This document shows, in pieces, positions 17,352 to 26,434 of a stretch of 64,000 bases of DNA. Positions within the stretch are counted from its first letter, which is position 1. Each line of letters begins with the position of its first letter. A program made the translations under genes and the position numbers. The DNA is from Candidatus Enterococcus leclercqii (lineage in GTDB: Bacteria > Bacillota > Bacilli > Lactobacillales > Enterococcaceae), in contig NZ_MAEH01000014.1 in the NCBI RefSeq assembly GCF_009933135.1, positions 186,001-250,000 of the forward strand. Reading direction: 5' to 3'. A model generated the notes under the pieces. The model made no database searches, was not told the origin of the DNA, and worked only from the letters and a program-made list of their open reading frames with translations.

Positions 17352-17635
17352 GAGGAAATGTGACATACGTAATTTCCAAGTGCTAAACAGCAGATATTTA
17401 ACCAAAAATAATAAAAAATATACGGATGAGGTAATTTGTGACCCTCTTGATGTCTTAGTTCGAAGAGAGAACATGACCAACCATGTAAATCAAGGAAAGT
17501 CTGTATTTGAAATTTTTAGCAATGAAAAGCCGACGATCTTCCAATATTTTTAATGGAAGATCGTCGGCTTTTGGGGTTTCACGTTTAGTATTGTTCACTT
17601 CACGGAACGGTGACTTAACTATTGTCACAGCCCTG
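17352..17635 (+). repeat. Dispersed hairpin-tail repeat, copy A (full)
   Basis: About 284 bp that align along their whole length with copy B at 40306-40624. The order is a 5' block (GTAATTTCCAA, TGCTAAA.AGC), a middle block (ATGTCTTAGT.C.AAGAGAG), the block TTTGAAATTTTTAGCAATG, a perfect 19-bp stem (17525-17543 with 17554-17572), and a tail with CGGTGACT..ACTATTG..CAGCCC. It fills the gap between the convergent gntR and yigZ genes and ends next to the yigZ stop. No open frame is conserved between copies A and B, so it is non-coding; the hairpin with TTTT can terminate transcription. Confidence 0.8.
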
Positions 17636-17636
17636 T

Positions 17637-18299
17637 TTAATCTTCTAAAAAGAGCTCTTCCTTCGCAGTTTCTAAAGGAAGCTCCTGGTAGCTGGTAGGA
17701 CCGACGTCAATCGTTACTTGTCCGCTTAATAAGTCGATTACTGCGGCTTCAAAAAGGGCTGTCTTATCCTCGTCAATTAGACAGACAACCGTCACTTTTT
17801 CGGCAAAGGATGTGTCTTTTGTGAACCAGTCGTTGTCAAGAAAGTTTTGGAGTTTGCCTAATAAGCTGTAGTCAATCGTCAAGCGAAGCTCCTGTTGCAG
17901 TTTACCGATAACTAGGCCAATGTCTTTTAAACCTTGGGACACCGCATGGGAATATGCACGAATCAATCCACCGGCTCCCAGTTTAGTTCCACCAAAATAG
18001 CGGGTGACCACAACGCAGACATTGACTAGCTGATTTTTTTTCAAAACTTCCAACATGGGGACGCCGGCAGTTCCGCTGGGTTCTCCGTCATCAGAAGAAC
18101 GCTGAATCTCACTGTTGTCACCGATGAGATAGGCACTGCAGTTGTGATTAGCTTTCCAGTGCTCCTTCTTCAATCCGGCGATAAACGCTTTGGCTTCCTC
18201 TTCAGAATAGACCCGTTTCAAACTAGTAATAAAGCGAGATTTTTTGATCTCAATTTCGGATTGACCGTCACCACGGATTGTTTGATAAGTATCACGCAT
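17637..18299 (-). CDS. YigZ/IMPACT-family protein
   Basis: A 220-residue cytoplasmic protein of the YigZ family: an N-terminal UPF0029/IMPACT domain (about residues 15-125, containing SSDDGEPSGTAGVPMLEVL and RYFGGTKLGAGGLIRAYS) and a C-terminal DUF1949 domain. The family is related to the translation-stress protein IMPACT, but the bacterial role is not settled. The start is ATG at 18299, with AGAGGTG upstream; the GTG at 18308 would overlap that ribosome site. It stands alone, converging on gntR across repeat copy A. Confidence 0.88.
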   Translation of the reverse strand: MRDTYQTIRGDGQSEIEIKKSRFITSLKRVYSEEEAKAFIAGLKKEHWKANHNCSAYLIGDNSEIQRSSDDGEPSGTAGVPMLEVLKKNQLVNVCVVVTRYFGGTKLGAGGLIRAYSHAVSQGLKDIGLVIGKLQQELRLTIDYSLLGKLQNFLDNDWFTKDTSFAEKVTVVCLIDEDKTALFEAAVIDLLSGQVTIDVGPTSYQELPLETAKEELFLED

Positions 18300-18465
18300 C
18301 ACTTTCACCTCTGACCAACTTGTGTATTCTTCAATTTAGTATAGGAAAAAGCAGCTGGCAATGCAAACCCTGATTGGAATGCTTGTCAACTTTTTGAAAA
18401 ACAGTGATAATGGATGTAAAGACTTACCAATTGGGCAGTTGTTGGTTTTGAGGAAGGGGAATTAT

Positions 18466-18750
18466 ATGACATCCCGCAAGAAAAAATACGATATCATCAC
18501 ACATTATTTAAAAACAAATGGTGGATCGCAAGTTACCCTGACCTTTACCCAATTTGATGAATTGTTATTTCCAGCTACCGGCTTGCCAAAAACGGCGCGA
18601 ACGCAGACTGATTGGTGGGCTAATGACTACAATCATCCGGAAAAAGGCGCTTACGCCTGGCTTAATGCGGGATATGAAGTAGTTCATATCAATTTGGAGA
18701 AAGAATACGCCGTTTTCAACAAACTTCTTAAGAGCAGTTGGCTGTTTTAA
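18466..18750 (+). CDS. DUF7662-like small protein (94 residues)
   Basis: A 94-residue soluble protein with the pattern YDIITHYL..., LTFTQFDELL, LPKTARTQTDWWANDYNH, AYAWLNAGYEV and a final VHINLEKEYAVF. This arrangement (Y..L-YL, L-TF-EIE, LP-SAR-WWAN, A-AWL-AGW-V) is what I recall of the DUF7662 family of unknown function. AGGAAGGGG precedes the ATG at 18466, so the longer frame from 18361 is not used. The protein is basic at the N-terminus. It is isolated between yigZ (divergent) and a PTS gene; family assignment is from memory. Confidence 0.7.
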   Translation: MTSRKKKYDIITHYLKTNGGSQVTLTFTQFDELLFPATGLPKTARTQTDWWANDYNHPEKGAYAWLNAGYEVVHINLEKEYAVFNKLLKSSWLF

Positions 18751-18877
18751 TCTCGGGTTGGCGGCTGTTTTTTGCTGTTACTTGTGAAAACGCCTTGATT
18801 TGGTGGGCTTTGTACCAATTAAGATAAATCCGGCTGAATAACTGCCGATTTTGCCAGGCTTACAAAACGTTAGAACG

Positions 18878-18933
18878 TTGACAAATATAACAGAAAAACT
18901 ATAATGAGTAATAGGAATGTAAGTGCATTCCTA
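18878..18933 (+). promoter_or_regulatory. Promoter and perfect inverted repeat upstream of PTS IIB
   Basis: TTGACA (18878-18883), a 16-bp spacer and TATAAT (18900-18905) match the sigma-A consensus exactly. Starting 6 bp downstream, TAGGAATG (18912-18919), a 6-nt spacer and CATTCCTA (18926-18933) form a perfect 8-bp inverted repeat at the probable transcription start. It is placed as an operator or a 5' mRNA hairpin. Confidence 0.75.
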
Positions 18934-18955
18934 CAAAATCGAAGGGGCGATGATC

Positions 18956-19276
18956 ATGGCTAAAAAAACCATTATGTTAGTATGTTCTGCCGGAATGAGT
19001 ACCAGCTTGCTGGTAACAAAAATGCAAAAGGCAGCTGAAGCACAAGGAGTAGATGCTGATATCTTTGCAGTTTCCGCATCCGATGCCGATAACAACTTGG
19101 AAGCTAAACCGGTAGACGTTTTACTTTTAGGCCCACAAGTTCGTTTTATGAAAGGCGACTTTGAAAAACGTTTGGCAGGCAAAGATATTCCTTTGGATAT
19201 CATCAATATGGCCGACTACGGGATGATGAATGGCGAAAACGTGTTGAAACAAGCACTGACACTCATCGACAAATAA
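18956..19276 (+). CDS. Orphan PTS IIB component, lactose/cellobiose family
   Basis: A 106-residue IIB protein of the Lac/Cel phosphotransferase family. Its phosphorylated cysteine is C10 in VCSAGMSTSLL; the rest follows the IIB fold (VDVLLLGPQVRFM, then the C-terminal helix). IIB accepts phosphate from IIA and passes it to sugar bound to IIC. The ATG at 18956 is chosen because AAGGGG lies 8 nt upstream. IIA and IIC genes are not nearby: flanks are a DUF7662-like gene and comFA. It has its own consensus promoter and terminator, so it is a single-gene unit working with distant partners or as a regulator. Confidence 0.9.
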   Translation: MAKKTIMLVCSAGMSTSLLVTKMQKAAEAQGVDADIFAVSASDADNNLEAKPVDVLLLGPQVRFMKGDFEKRLAGKDIPLDIINMADYGMMNGENVLKQALTLIDK

Positions 19277-19312
19277 TCAATGCAAGCTTTTCCGACGAAT
19301 TTGTCGGATTAA

Positions 19313-19350
19313 AAGCGGTCTTCCTCTTTGGAAGGCCGTTTTTTTTTTTA
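19313..19350 (+). terminator. Terminator after the PTS IIB gene
   Basis: CGGTCTTCC, a short loop and GGAAGGCCG (with one mismatch or wobble) are followed by nine T. A smaller hairpin CCGAC/GTCGG precedes it. Confidence 0.85.
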
Positions 19351-19404
19351 AAGACAAGTCATCTTATTTTTTTGCGTACCTATTTGTGAGGTGGGGGATG
19401 AAAA

Positions 19405-20736
19405 ATGGTGATATATGGCAAACAAGAAGTGTATAAAATAGGCGTGATGATTCAAGCTGCTGCGGATGAGACTGTGCGATATAGAGAGGCTGTGAAGATA
19501 ACTAAAGGCCAACTCTACTGCAATCGCTGTGGTAGCCATTTTTCTTTACGGGAAGTTCGGCTGCCTGCAGGAAGTTATTACTGCCCGGGGTGTGTGCTAT
19601 ATGGTCGTTTGACTGATCAAGACCAGCTGGTTTCGATTCATCGAAAAGAGGAGGCGGAAGTTCTTCAGACAAAGCCTCAAATCCACTGTCGATGGTTAGG
19701 GGAATTAACCAGACAACAAAGCAGAATGGCAGAAGAACTGATTCGCTGTGTGGATAGCCGGGAAAATGTGTTGTTGTGGGCTGTTACCGGTGCCGGCAAG
19801 ACAGAGATGTTGTACCCTCTAATCGAGAATGCACTTAATGAAGGCAAGCAGATTGCCATCGCGAGTCCCCGCATCGATGTTTGCCGCGAGCTTTATCCTA
19901 GACTTGTGGCAGCTTTTCCTGACGTTGCTATTTTGTTGCGCTATGGAAAAGCCTTAGAGCAATGGCAGGAGTTTGAGTTGCTCGTTTGTACGACCCACCA
20001 ATTATTGCATTTCTATCAGGCTTTTGATCTGTTGGTAGTGGATGAAAGTGATGCCTTTCCTTATGAAGGCGATCCGCTTTTGGCATTTGGGACGACCCAA
20101 GCGCTAAAACCGATGGGCGTACGGGTTTGTTTGACAGCGACACCTACGAAGAACCTTTTACAGAAAGCAAAAAGTGAGAACTGGCAAGTTTTGCATCTAC
20201 CCCAGCGTTACCATCGCCGACCTTTAGTAGTGCCGGAATTATTCTTTTTAGAGGATTGGCGAAATCTTGCCAAATATCCCTTGCGATTAGCGCGGGTTCT
20301 GAGAATTTGTGAACAGCTACTCAAAGAAAACCAAGTATTGTTCTTTTGCCCAGATATCGCATTTATGAAGCACATTACAAAAGTTTTGCAAGAAAAGTTG
20401 CCGCAAAAAAAGATCACTTTTGTTTCTGCCCAGGATCCGCTGCGGGAAGAAAAGATTTTGCAGCTGCGTAACAAGCAGTGGGATATCCTTTTGTGTACGA
20501 CAATCTTGGAACGAGGTGTAACTTTTGAAAGGGTTTCGGTAGTTGTGATGGGAGCTGAACACGAGGTCTTTAATAAGTCCGTGTTGGTGCAAATCGCTGG
20601 CCGAGTGGATCGTAAAGGAACACAACGAAATGGCCGTGTGCTTTTCTTTTTTCAAGAACAGACACTAGCGATCAGAAAAGCCATAAAGGAAATCATTCAA
20701 ATGAACCAATTGGCAAAAAAAGAGGCGAAAAGATGA
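19405..20736 (+). CDS. comFA: Late competence helicase ComFA
   Basis: A 443-residue DEAD/DEAH-like ATPase of the DNA uptake machinery, acting on incoming single-stranded DNA at the membrane. Visible are a four-cysteine zinc site (C39, C42, C60, C63), Walker A AVTGAGKTEM, the DEAD-like box DESDAFP, TATPT (motif III), and motif VI QIAGRVDRKG. The four-cysteine motif is characteristic of ComFA. GAGGTGGGGG lies ahead of the ATG at 19405. It overlaps comFC by 4 nt. Intact length suggests the late competence pathway is not decayed at this locus. Confidence 0.93.
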   Translation: MVIYGKQEVYKIGVMIQAAADETVRYREAVKITKGQLYCNRCGSHFSLREVRLPAGSYYCPGCVLYGRLTDQDQLVSIHRKEEAEVLQTKPQIHCRWLGELTRQQSRMAEELIRCVDSRENVLLWAVTGAGKTEMLYPLIENALNEGKQIAIASPRIDVCRELYPRLVAAFPDVAILLRYGKALEQWQEFELLVCTTHQLLHFYQAFDLLVVDESDAFPYEGDPLLAFGTTQALKPMGVRVCLTATPTKNLLQKAKSENWQVLHLPQRYHRRPLVVPELFFLEDWRNLAKYPLRLARVLRICEQLLKENQVLFFCPDIAFMKHITKVLQEKLPQKKITFVSAQDPLREEKILQLRNKQWDILLCTTILERGVTFERVSVVVMGAEHEVFNKSVLVQIAGRVDRKGTQRNGRVLFFFQEQTLAIRKAIKEIIQMNQLAKKEAKR

Positions 20737-21416
20737 TCTGCGGCTATTGTCAAAAAGCGGTGATTCGCAATTTGACGGTCAAAGAGCTTCTTTTTCCTTG
20801 GCGACTTTCAGACTTTGAACTCTGCAAGGACTGTAGTGGGCTTTTTTCTCGGATTGATCCGGCTGCAAATTGTTTGTATTGCAGCAAGTCGGGAGTGACA
20901 GGTACTTGTCCGGATTGTCAATGGTGGCAAGCACAACGACCGGCCCATTTGTTGCATCATCACGCATTATTTCAATATGATGAAGGATTCTCCGAATGGT
21001 TGAGTCGTTATAAGTTTTCTGGGGACTTTCGTTTGCGGCATACCTTCAATCAGCAAGTAAAAAAGCATTTACAAGCTTATCATGGTTATCTAATCTGTCC
21101 GATTCCACTGTCAGAAGAGCGTTTTTTTGAGCGGGGGTTCAATCAGACCAGTGCGTTTTTACAAGCTGCCGGTATCCAAACGACTGAATTGCTGGTGCGC
21201 AGTCGCCACAGCGCGCCACAATCAAAAAAGAATCGGCAAGAGCGTTTGCAAATGCCGCAGCCCTATGAAGTTTTGCCAACCATCAAGCACATCACGAAAC
21301 GCAAAATCCTGTTGGTGGATGATGTCTATACTACTGGTCGAACGATCCGTCATGGAGCCGAACTTTTATGGGCATATGAACCAGCTGAGGTTCGCAGCTT
21401 TTCACTGGCTCGCTGA
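20733..21416 (+). CDS. comFC: Competence protein ComFC (phosphoribosyltransferase-like)
   Basis: A 227-residue ComF-family protein translated by overlap with comFA. It has an N-terminal double zinc-binding region (CGYCQKAV; CKDC; CLYCSKSGVTGTCPDC) and a C-terminal phosphoribosyltransferase fold with the PRPP-like loop ILLVDDVYTTGRT and FFERGFNQTSAF. It is required with ComFA for DNA uptake; the reaction, if any, is not known. No terminator separates it from hpf, but hpf has its own promoter. Confidence 0.93.
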   Translation: MICGYCQKAVIRNLTVKELLFPWRLSDFELCKDCSGLFSRIDPAANCLYCSKSGVTGTCPDCQWWQAQRPAHLLHHHALFQYDEGFSEWLSRYKFSGDFRLRHTFNQQVKKHLQAYHGYLICPIPLSEERFFERGFNQTSAFLQAAGIQTTELLVRSRHSAPQSKKNRQERLQMPQPYEVLPTIKHITKRKILLVDDVYTTGRTIRHGAELLWAYEPAEVRSFSLAR

Positions 21417-21461
21417 GGCAGAAGAGTAGTTAAGAATATACTGAAATTGGTAGCGTTTAAG

Positions 21462-21490
21462 TTTGCAAAACAGTGAGAGTCCGCTATAAT
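21462..21490 (+). promoter_or_regulatory. hpf promoter
   Basis: TTTGCA (21462-21467), a 17-bp spacer and TATAAT (21485-21490) lie 70 bp upstream of the hpf start. Confidence 0.65.
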
Positions 21491-21559
21491 AAAAGTAAGA
21501 AGAGGGAGCGAGAGTGGTCCTCGTTCTTTCTTTAGTGGTAGATGAAAGGGGCAATTGTT

Positions 21560-22114
21560 ATGTTTAGATACAATGTACGCGGAGAAAATATCGAGGTTAC
21601 AGATGCTATTCGTGATTACGTGGAAAAGAAAGTTGGAAAATTGGAACGCTACTTTAATGACGTACCAAATGCAACTGCTCATGTGAATCTGAAAGTATAT
21701 ACCGAAAAAACTGCGAAAGTGGAAGTAACTATCCCACTACCATATCTGGTATTGCGCGCTGAAGAGACATCACCGGATCTGTATGCCAGCATCGACTTGG
21801 TGGTCGACAAGTTGGAACGCCAGATTCGCAAGTTCAAAACTAAAATCAATCGGAAATCCCGTGAAACCGGTGTTCCCAATAGCGATGCACAAGTTTTGTT
21901 CAACAATGAACCGACTGAAGAAGAAAATGGCACCGATTTGGATATCGTGCGGACTAAACGTTTGTCCTTGAAACCAATGGACAGCGAAGAAGCGGTGCTG
22001 CAAATGAATATGTTGGGTCACAATTTCTTCATCTTTGAAGATGCTGAAACTAACGGAACAAGCATCGTTTATCGTCGCAAAGACGGCAAATATGGCTTGA
22101 TTGAAACTGATTGA
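21560..22114 (+). CDS. hpf: Ribosome hibernation promoting factor, long form
   Basis: A 184-residue long-form HPF, which binds 30S subunits and dimerises 70S ribosomes into inactive 100S particles in stationary phase or stress. Residues 1-100 are the S30AE/YfiA domain ([20 protein letters not shown]); about 125-184 are the C-terminal dimerisation domain ([20 protein letters not shown], then GLIETD). Start ATG at 21560 with AAAGGGG 8 nt upstream. It lies between comFC and secA, the usual Firmicute arrangement, and has its own promoter and terminator. Confidence 0.95.
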   Translation: MFRYNVRGENIEVTDAIRDYVEKKVGKLERYFNDVPNATAHVNLKVYTEKTAKVEVTIPLPYLVLRAEETSPDLYASIDLVVDKLERQIRKFKTKINRKSRETGVPNSDAQVLFNNEPTEEENGTDLDIVRTKRLSLKPMDSEEAVLQMNMLGHNFFIFEDAETNGTSIVYRRKDGKYGLIETD

Positions 22115-22128
22115 TCCTAACAGTACCG

Positions 22129-22155
22129 CGGGGGCGCATAGCGTCCCCGTTTTTT
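22129..22155 (+). terminator. Terminator after hpf
   Basis: CGGGGGCGC, loop ATA and GCGTCCCCG (one G-T pair) followed by six T. Confidence 0.93.
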
Positions 22156-22367
22156 GCGTTTTGAACAGCCATATTGGGGGACAGTGGAGGCTTTCTTCAT
22201 TGTCAAAAAACCTGTGAAATGATGGTGGAGTCCTCAGAGTTTTAAGAATTTGTACTTTAGAGCTTCCAAGCTTGTTCTAACTGTTTCATTTGTAGAAAAG
22301 TAATGATAAAATAGTCTGGAGAGTTTCTGCATTGAAACAATTTGACTTAAAGGAGAATCATCACTAC

Positions 22368-24878
22368 ATGGCCAATTTCCTACGTAAGATTATTGAAAAT
22401 GATAAAAAAGAATTGAAGCGCTTAGACGCTATCGCCAATAAAGTCGAAAGCTATGCCGATCAAATGGCTGCTTTAACAGACGAACAACTGCGCGACAAAG
22501 CAGACGAGTTTCGTGGACAACTGAAAAGTGGTAAAACATTGGATGACATCTTGCCAGAAGCTTTCGCTGTCGTTCGTGAAGGTGCTCGTCGTGTCCTAGG
22601 TTTATATCCTTACCACGTACAAATCATGGGTGGTATCGTATTGCATGATGGGAATATTTCCGAAATGCGTACCGGTGAAGGGAAAACCTTGACAGCAACG
22701 ATGCCGGTTTATTTGAATGCATTGAGTGGCGAAGGCGTTCACGTGGTTACTGTCAACGAATACTTGGCAACTCGTGACTCAACGGAAATGGGTGAACTGT
22801 ACAGCTTCTTAGGTTTGACAGTTGGATTAAATACCAATGCCATGTCCGCAGAAGAAAAGCGTGAGGCTTACGCTTGTGACATCACTTATAGCACCAATAA
22901 CGAATTGGGCTTTGACTACTTGCGAGACAACATGGTAGTTTATCGCAACCAAATGGTGCAACGGCCGTTGAACTTTGCCTTGGTGGATGAAGTTGACTCC
23001 ATCTTGGTGGATGAAGCTCGGACCCCGTTGATCATTTCCGGTCAAGCAGAAAAATCCACCGCCCTTTATACCCGTACGGATAATTTTGTGAAACGTCTGA
23101 AAAATGAAGAAGACTACAAGATTGATATTCAATCTAAGACTATTGGATTGACCGAAGCTGGGATTGAAAAAGCTGAAGAAACATTTGGTTTGAATAACTT
23201 GTACGACATCGAAAATACCGCCTTGACTCACCACATGGATCAAGCATTGCGGGCCAACTTTATCATGCTGCGAGACATTGATTATGTGGTGACAGAGGGT
23301 AAAGTCATGATTGTTGACCAATTTACCGGGCGAATCATGGATGGACGTCGTTACTCAGATGGTCTGCACCAAGCAATCGAGGCCAAAGAAGGCGTTGAGA
23401 TTGAAGACGAAACCAAAACGATGGCTACTATCACTTTCCAGAACTACTTCCGGATGTACAAAAAATTAGCAGGGATGACCGGTACGGCCAAAACTGAAGA
23501 AGAAGAGTTCCGTGAAATCTACAACATGCAAGTCATTCAGATTCCAACCAACCGTCCAGTGATTCGTGATGACCGCTCAGATTTGTTATACCCATCTTTA
23601 GACAGCAAGTTTAAAGCAGTCGTTCAGGACATCAAGGATCGTCATCGCAAGGGCCAGCCGGTTTTGGTAGGTACCGTGGCAGTGGAAACTTCTGAATTAC
23701 TCTCTAATTTGTTGGATAAAGAACAAGTGCCTCATGAAGTGTTAAACGCAAAAAATCACTTTAAAGAAGCCGAAATCATTTTGAATGCTGGACAAAAAGG
23801 TGCAGTAACCATCGCCACCAATATGGCCGGTCGTGGTACCGATATCAAATTAGGCTTAGGAGTGGCTGAGTTGGGTGGCTTGGCAGTCATTGGTACTGAA
23901 CGCCATGAATCTCGTCGTATTGATAACCAGTTGCGGGGACGTTCTGGTCGTCAAGGTGATCCAGGGGTTTCCCAATTTTATCTGTCCTTAGAAGATGACT
24001 TGATGAAACGGTTTGGTTCTGATCGCATCAAATCCTTCATGGAACGGTTGAATGTGGCTGAAGAAGATCAAGTAATCCAGTCCAAAATGATCACCAAACA
24101 AGTCGAAGGTGCTCAAAAACGCGTGGAAGGCAACAACTATGACACTCGTAAAAACGTCTTGCAATATGATGATGTGATGCGTGAACAGCGGGAAGTTATG
24201 TATGGTCAGCGCCAAGAAGTCATCATGGAAGAAAAGGATCTGAATCGCACGCTGATGAACATGGTGAAACGCACAATTGAGCGGGCCGTGGATGCTCATA
24301 CGCAGCTGGAACAGCCTGAATGGAATTTGGAAGCAATCGTGGACTTTGCCGGTAATACGTTGGTCCATGAAGATTCCATCACAGTAAAAGATCTGAAAGA
24401 CAAAGATGCACAACAGATTAAAGATGAACTTTACAGTCGTGCAGAAGAAATCTTCAATCAGAAAAAAGAACAGTTGAATTCTCCAGAACAGCTACTGGAA
24501 TTTGAAAAAGTTGTGATCTTGCGAGTGGTTGACTCCAAATGGACCGACCATATCGACGAGATGGACCAATTGCGTCAATCCATTGGTTTGCGTTCTTATG
24601 GTCAAAACAATCCATTGGTTGAATATCAGACAGAAGGCTACAACATGTTTGAAAACATGATTGGTGCCATCGAATTTGAAGTAACCCGTCTGTTTATGAA
24701 AGCTGAGATCCGTCAAAACGTTCAACGGGAACAAGTAGCACAAGGACAGCCGGAACAGCCAGAAGAAGAACAGGCGCAAAAACAAGCCCCAGTTCATGTG
24801 GAAAAGGTTGGTCGAAACGATCCATGTCCTTGCGGCAGCGGCAAGAAGTATAAAAATTGTCACGGCAAAGGCTTGTAA
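22368..24878 (+). CDS. secA: Protein translocase ATPase SecA
   Basis: This 836-residue motor drives Sec-dependent export through SecYEG. It shows Walker [12 protein letters not shown], Walker [16 protein letters not shown], the nucleotide-binding domain 2 motif GRGTDIKLG with [13 protein letters not shown], and a C-terminal SEC-C zinc site [14 protein letters not shown] that binds SecB or lipids. AAAGGAG lies 12 nt before the ATG at 22368, which starts [12 protein letters not shown] as in other SecA1 proteins; the upstream TTG frame is not used. Single canonical SecA; followed by a terminator and prfB. Confidence 0.97.
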   Translation: MANFLRKIIENDKKELKRLDAIANKVESYADQMAALTDEQLRDKADEFRGQLKSGKTLDDILPEAFAVVREGARRVLGLYPYHVQIMGGIVLHDGNISEMRTGEGKTLTATMPVYLNALSGEGVHVVTVNEYLATRDSTEMGELYSFLGLTVGLNTNAMSAEEKREAYACDITYSTNNELGFDYLRDNMVVYRNQMVQRPLNFALVDEVDSILVDEARTPLIISGQAEKSTALYTRTDNFVKRLKNEEDYKIDIQSKTIGLTEAGIEKAEETFGLNNLYDIENTALTHHMDQALRANFIMLRDIDYVVTEGKVMIVDQFTGRIMDGRRYSDGLHQAIEAKEGVEIEDETKTMATITFQNYFRMYKKLAGMTGTAKTEEEEFREIYNMQVIQIPTNRPVIRDDRSDLLYPSLDSKFKAVVQDIKDRHRKGQPVLVGTVAVETSELLSNLLDKEQVPHEVLNAKNHFKEAEIILNAGQKGAVTIATNMAGRGTDIKLGLGVAELGGLAVIGTERHESRRIDNQLRGRSGRQGDPGVSQFYLSLEDDLMKRFGSDRIKSFMERLNVAEEDQVIQSKMITKQVEGAQKRVEGNNYDTRKNVLQYDDVMREQREVMYGQRQEVIMEEKDLNRTLMNMVKRTIERAVDAHTQLEQPEWNLEAIVDFAGNTLVHEDSITVKDLKDKDAQQIKDELYSRAEEIFNQKKEQLNSPEQLLEFEKVVILRVVDSKWTDHIDEMDQLRQSIGLRSYGQNNPLVEYQTEGYNMFENMIGAIEFEVTRLFMKAEIRQNVQREQVAQGQPEQPEEEQAQKQAPVHVEKVGRNDPCPCGSGKKYKNCHGKGL

Positions 24879-24934
24879 GTTCGTCACCTTTTGACAAATT
24901 TCGCCAAAGCTGTCACAATAATCGAAGGATGCAG

Positions 24935-24965
24935 ACAGGCTGGTGCTTTTACCAGCCTGTTTTAA
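24935..24965 (+). terminator. Terminator after secA
   Basis: ACAGGCTGGT (24935-24944), a 6-nt loop and ACCAGCCTGT (24951-24960) form a perfect 10-bp stem, followed by TTT. Confidence 0.85.
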
Positions 24966-25065
24966 TGAAAAAATCTCAACTGCGATTACTTTTTTCGAAG
25001 AATCGTTGAGGCAATGGGAGAATAATCAGTTTAGAATAATGAGTTTATAAAGAGGAGCGATCAAG

Positions 25066-26173
25066 ATGGAATTAGCAGAAATCCGCAACACCCTTGACGA
25101 AATGCAAACAAAAATCACAAGCTTTAGGGGGTCTCTTTGACTTAGATCAGTTGGAAGAAGACATTGCTGAAGCAGAGCACAAGATGGCTGAACCGGGCTT
25201 TTGGGACGATACGGAAGCTGCCCAAGTAGTCATCAACGAAAACAATGCCAACAAAGAGGCTTACGACTCTTTCCAGCATTTGGCCGGAGAAGTCGAGGAG
25301 CTGGTTATGATGGAAGAAATGATTACTGAAGAGCCCGACGAGGAGATGCAGCAAGAGCTGGAGGAACGTCTGGGACAAGTTGCCGAACAGATGAATACTT
25401 ATGAGCTGTCGATGCTGTTAGACGAGCCTTATGATCATAACAATGCCATCGTTGAATTGCATCCAGGAGCCGGCGGGACCGAGTCTCAAGACTGGGGCAG
25501 CATGCTGTTGCGTATGTATACCAGATGGGCTGATCAACATGGCTATCAGGTGGAAACGCTGGATTATCAAGCGGGAGATGAAGCCGGTATTAAGAGCGTG
25601 ACCTTGTTGATTAAAGGGTACAATGCCTATGGCTATCTAAAATCGGAAAAAGGGGTCCATCGTTTGGTTCGTATCTCACCTTTTGACTCGGCAAAACGTC
25701 GCCATACCTCTTTTTGCTCTTGCGATGTGATGCCGGAATTGGATGCCAATATTGATATCGAAGTTAACCCAGATGATATCCGTGTAGACGTCTTTCGGGC
25801 TAGCGGGGCTGGAGGACAGCACATCAATAAAACCTCCTCCGCCGTCCGTATCACCCATATTCCTACCGGGATCGTAGTTGCCAGCCAAGCACAGCGTTCT
25901 CAATTTCAAAACAGAGATACAGCGATGGGAATGTTGAAAGCTAAGCTGTATCAATTGGAGATTGAAAAACAAGAACAAGAGGCAGCCGCCCTGCGAGGGG
26001 AACAGTTAGAAATTGGTTGGGGTTCCCAGATTCGTTCCTATGTGTTCCATCCTTATTCAATGGTGAAGGATCATCGGACGAATTTTGAAACTGGGAATGT
26101 GCAAGCAGTCATGGATGGGGAACTGGATGGTTTCATCGATGCCTATCTGAAGTTGAAGCTCAATCGGGAATAA
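25066..26173 (+). CDS. prfB: Peptide chain release factor 2, with programmed +1 frameshift
   Basis: RF2 (368 residues after frameshift) ends translation at UGA and UAA. The first part is 24 codons from ATG 25066 (AGAGGAG upstream); then an in-frame TGA at 25138-25140 is bypassed by slipping +1 on CTT, giving GAC at 25139. The slip site has an internal Shine-Dalgarno-like AGGGGG just upstream and the sequence CTT-TGA-C, as in the RF2 genes of most bacteria. The main frame shows the stop-codon recognition tripeptide SPF ([12 protein letters not shown]) and the catalytic [10 protein letters not shown] (GGQ). This is autoregulation, not a broken gene: low RF2 favours the frameshift. Confidence 0.97.
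25126..25141 (+). promoter_or_regulatory. prfB +1 frameshift signal
   Basis: AGGGGGTCTCTTTGAC: an anti-SD-pairing G-rich stretch, three spacer bases, the slippery CTT, the stop TGA and a following C that weakens termination. Confidence 0.95.
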
Positions 26174-26183
26174 ATACAAGAGT

Positions 26184-26229
26184 GATCATCGGATAAAATG
26201 GCAGTTGCCGTTTCTTTCGATGATCTTTT
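26184..26229 (+). terminator. Terminator after prfB
   Basis: GATCATCG (26184-26191) pairs with CGATGATC (26218-26225), with an inner GGCA/TGCC hairpin, followed by TTTT. Confidence 0.7.
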
Positions 26230-26434
26230 GCAAAGTGCCATGCATTAAATAAAGCTATTTGCTATCTTCTTTGGAAATAATTCGTGAGAAGGAGGATTTC
26301 AAATGCCGCTTCCCACTGGTTTTTTTGCTGTATGCCAATAATTGACACATAAATGTAACCTAATGAAAGAAAGTTGCAATATTCATGTGCTATACTACGT
26401 GAGTATTGAAATCTATCAAGATGGAGAGATAGCC

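Noticed and set aside
17329-17698. Short plus-strand frames within repeat copy A
   Set aside because: They are not conserved in copy B and lack ribosome sites, so the element is treated as non-coding.
25094-25140. prfB as a broken gene because of an in-frame TGA
   Set aside because: The context CTT-TGA-C with an upstream G-rich stretch is the standard programmed frameshift of RF2.
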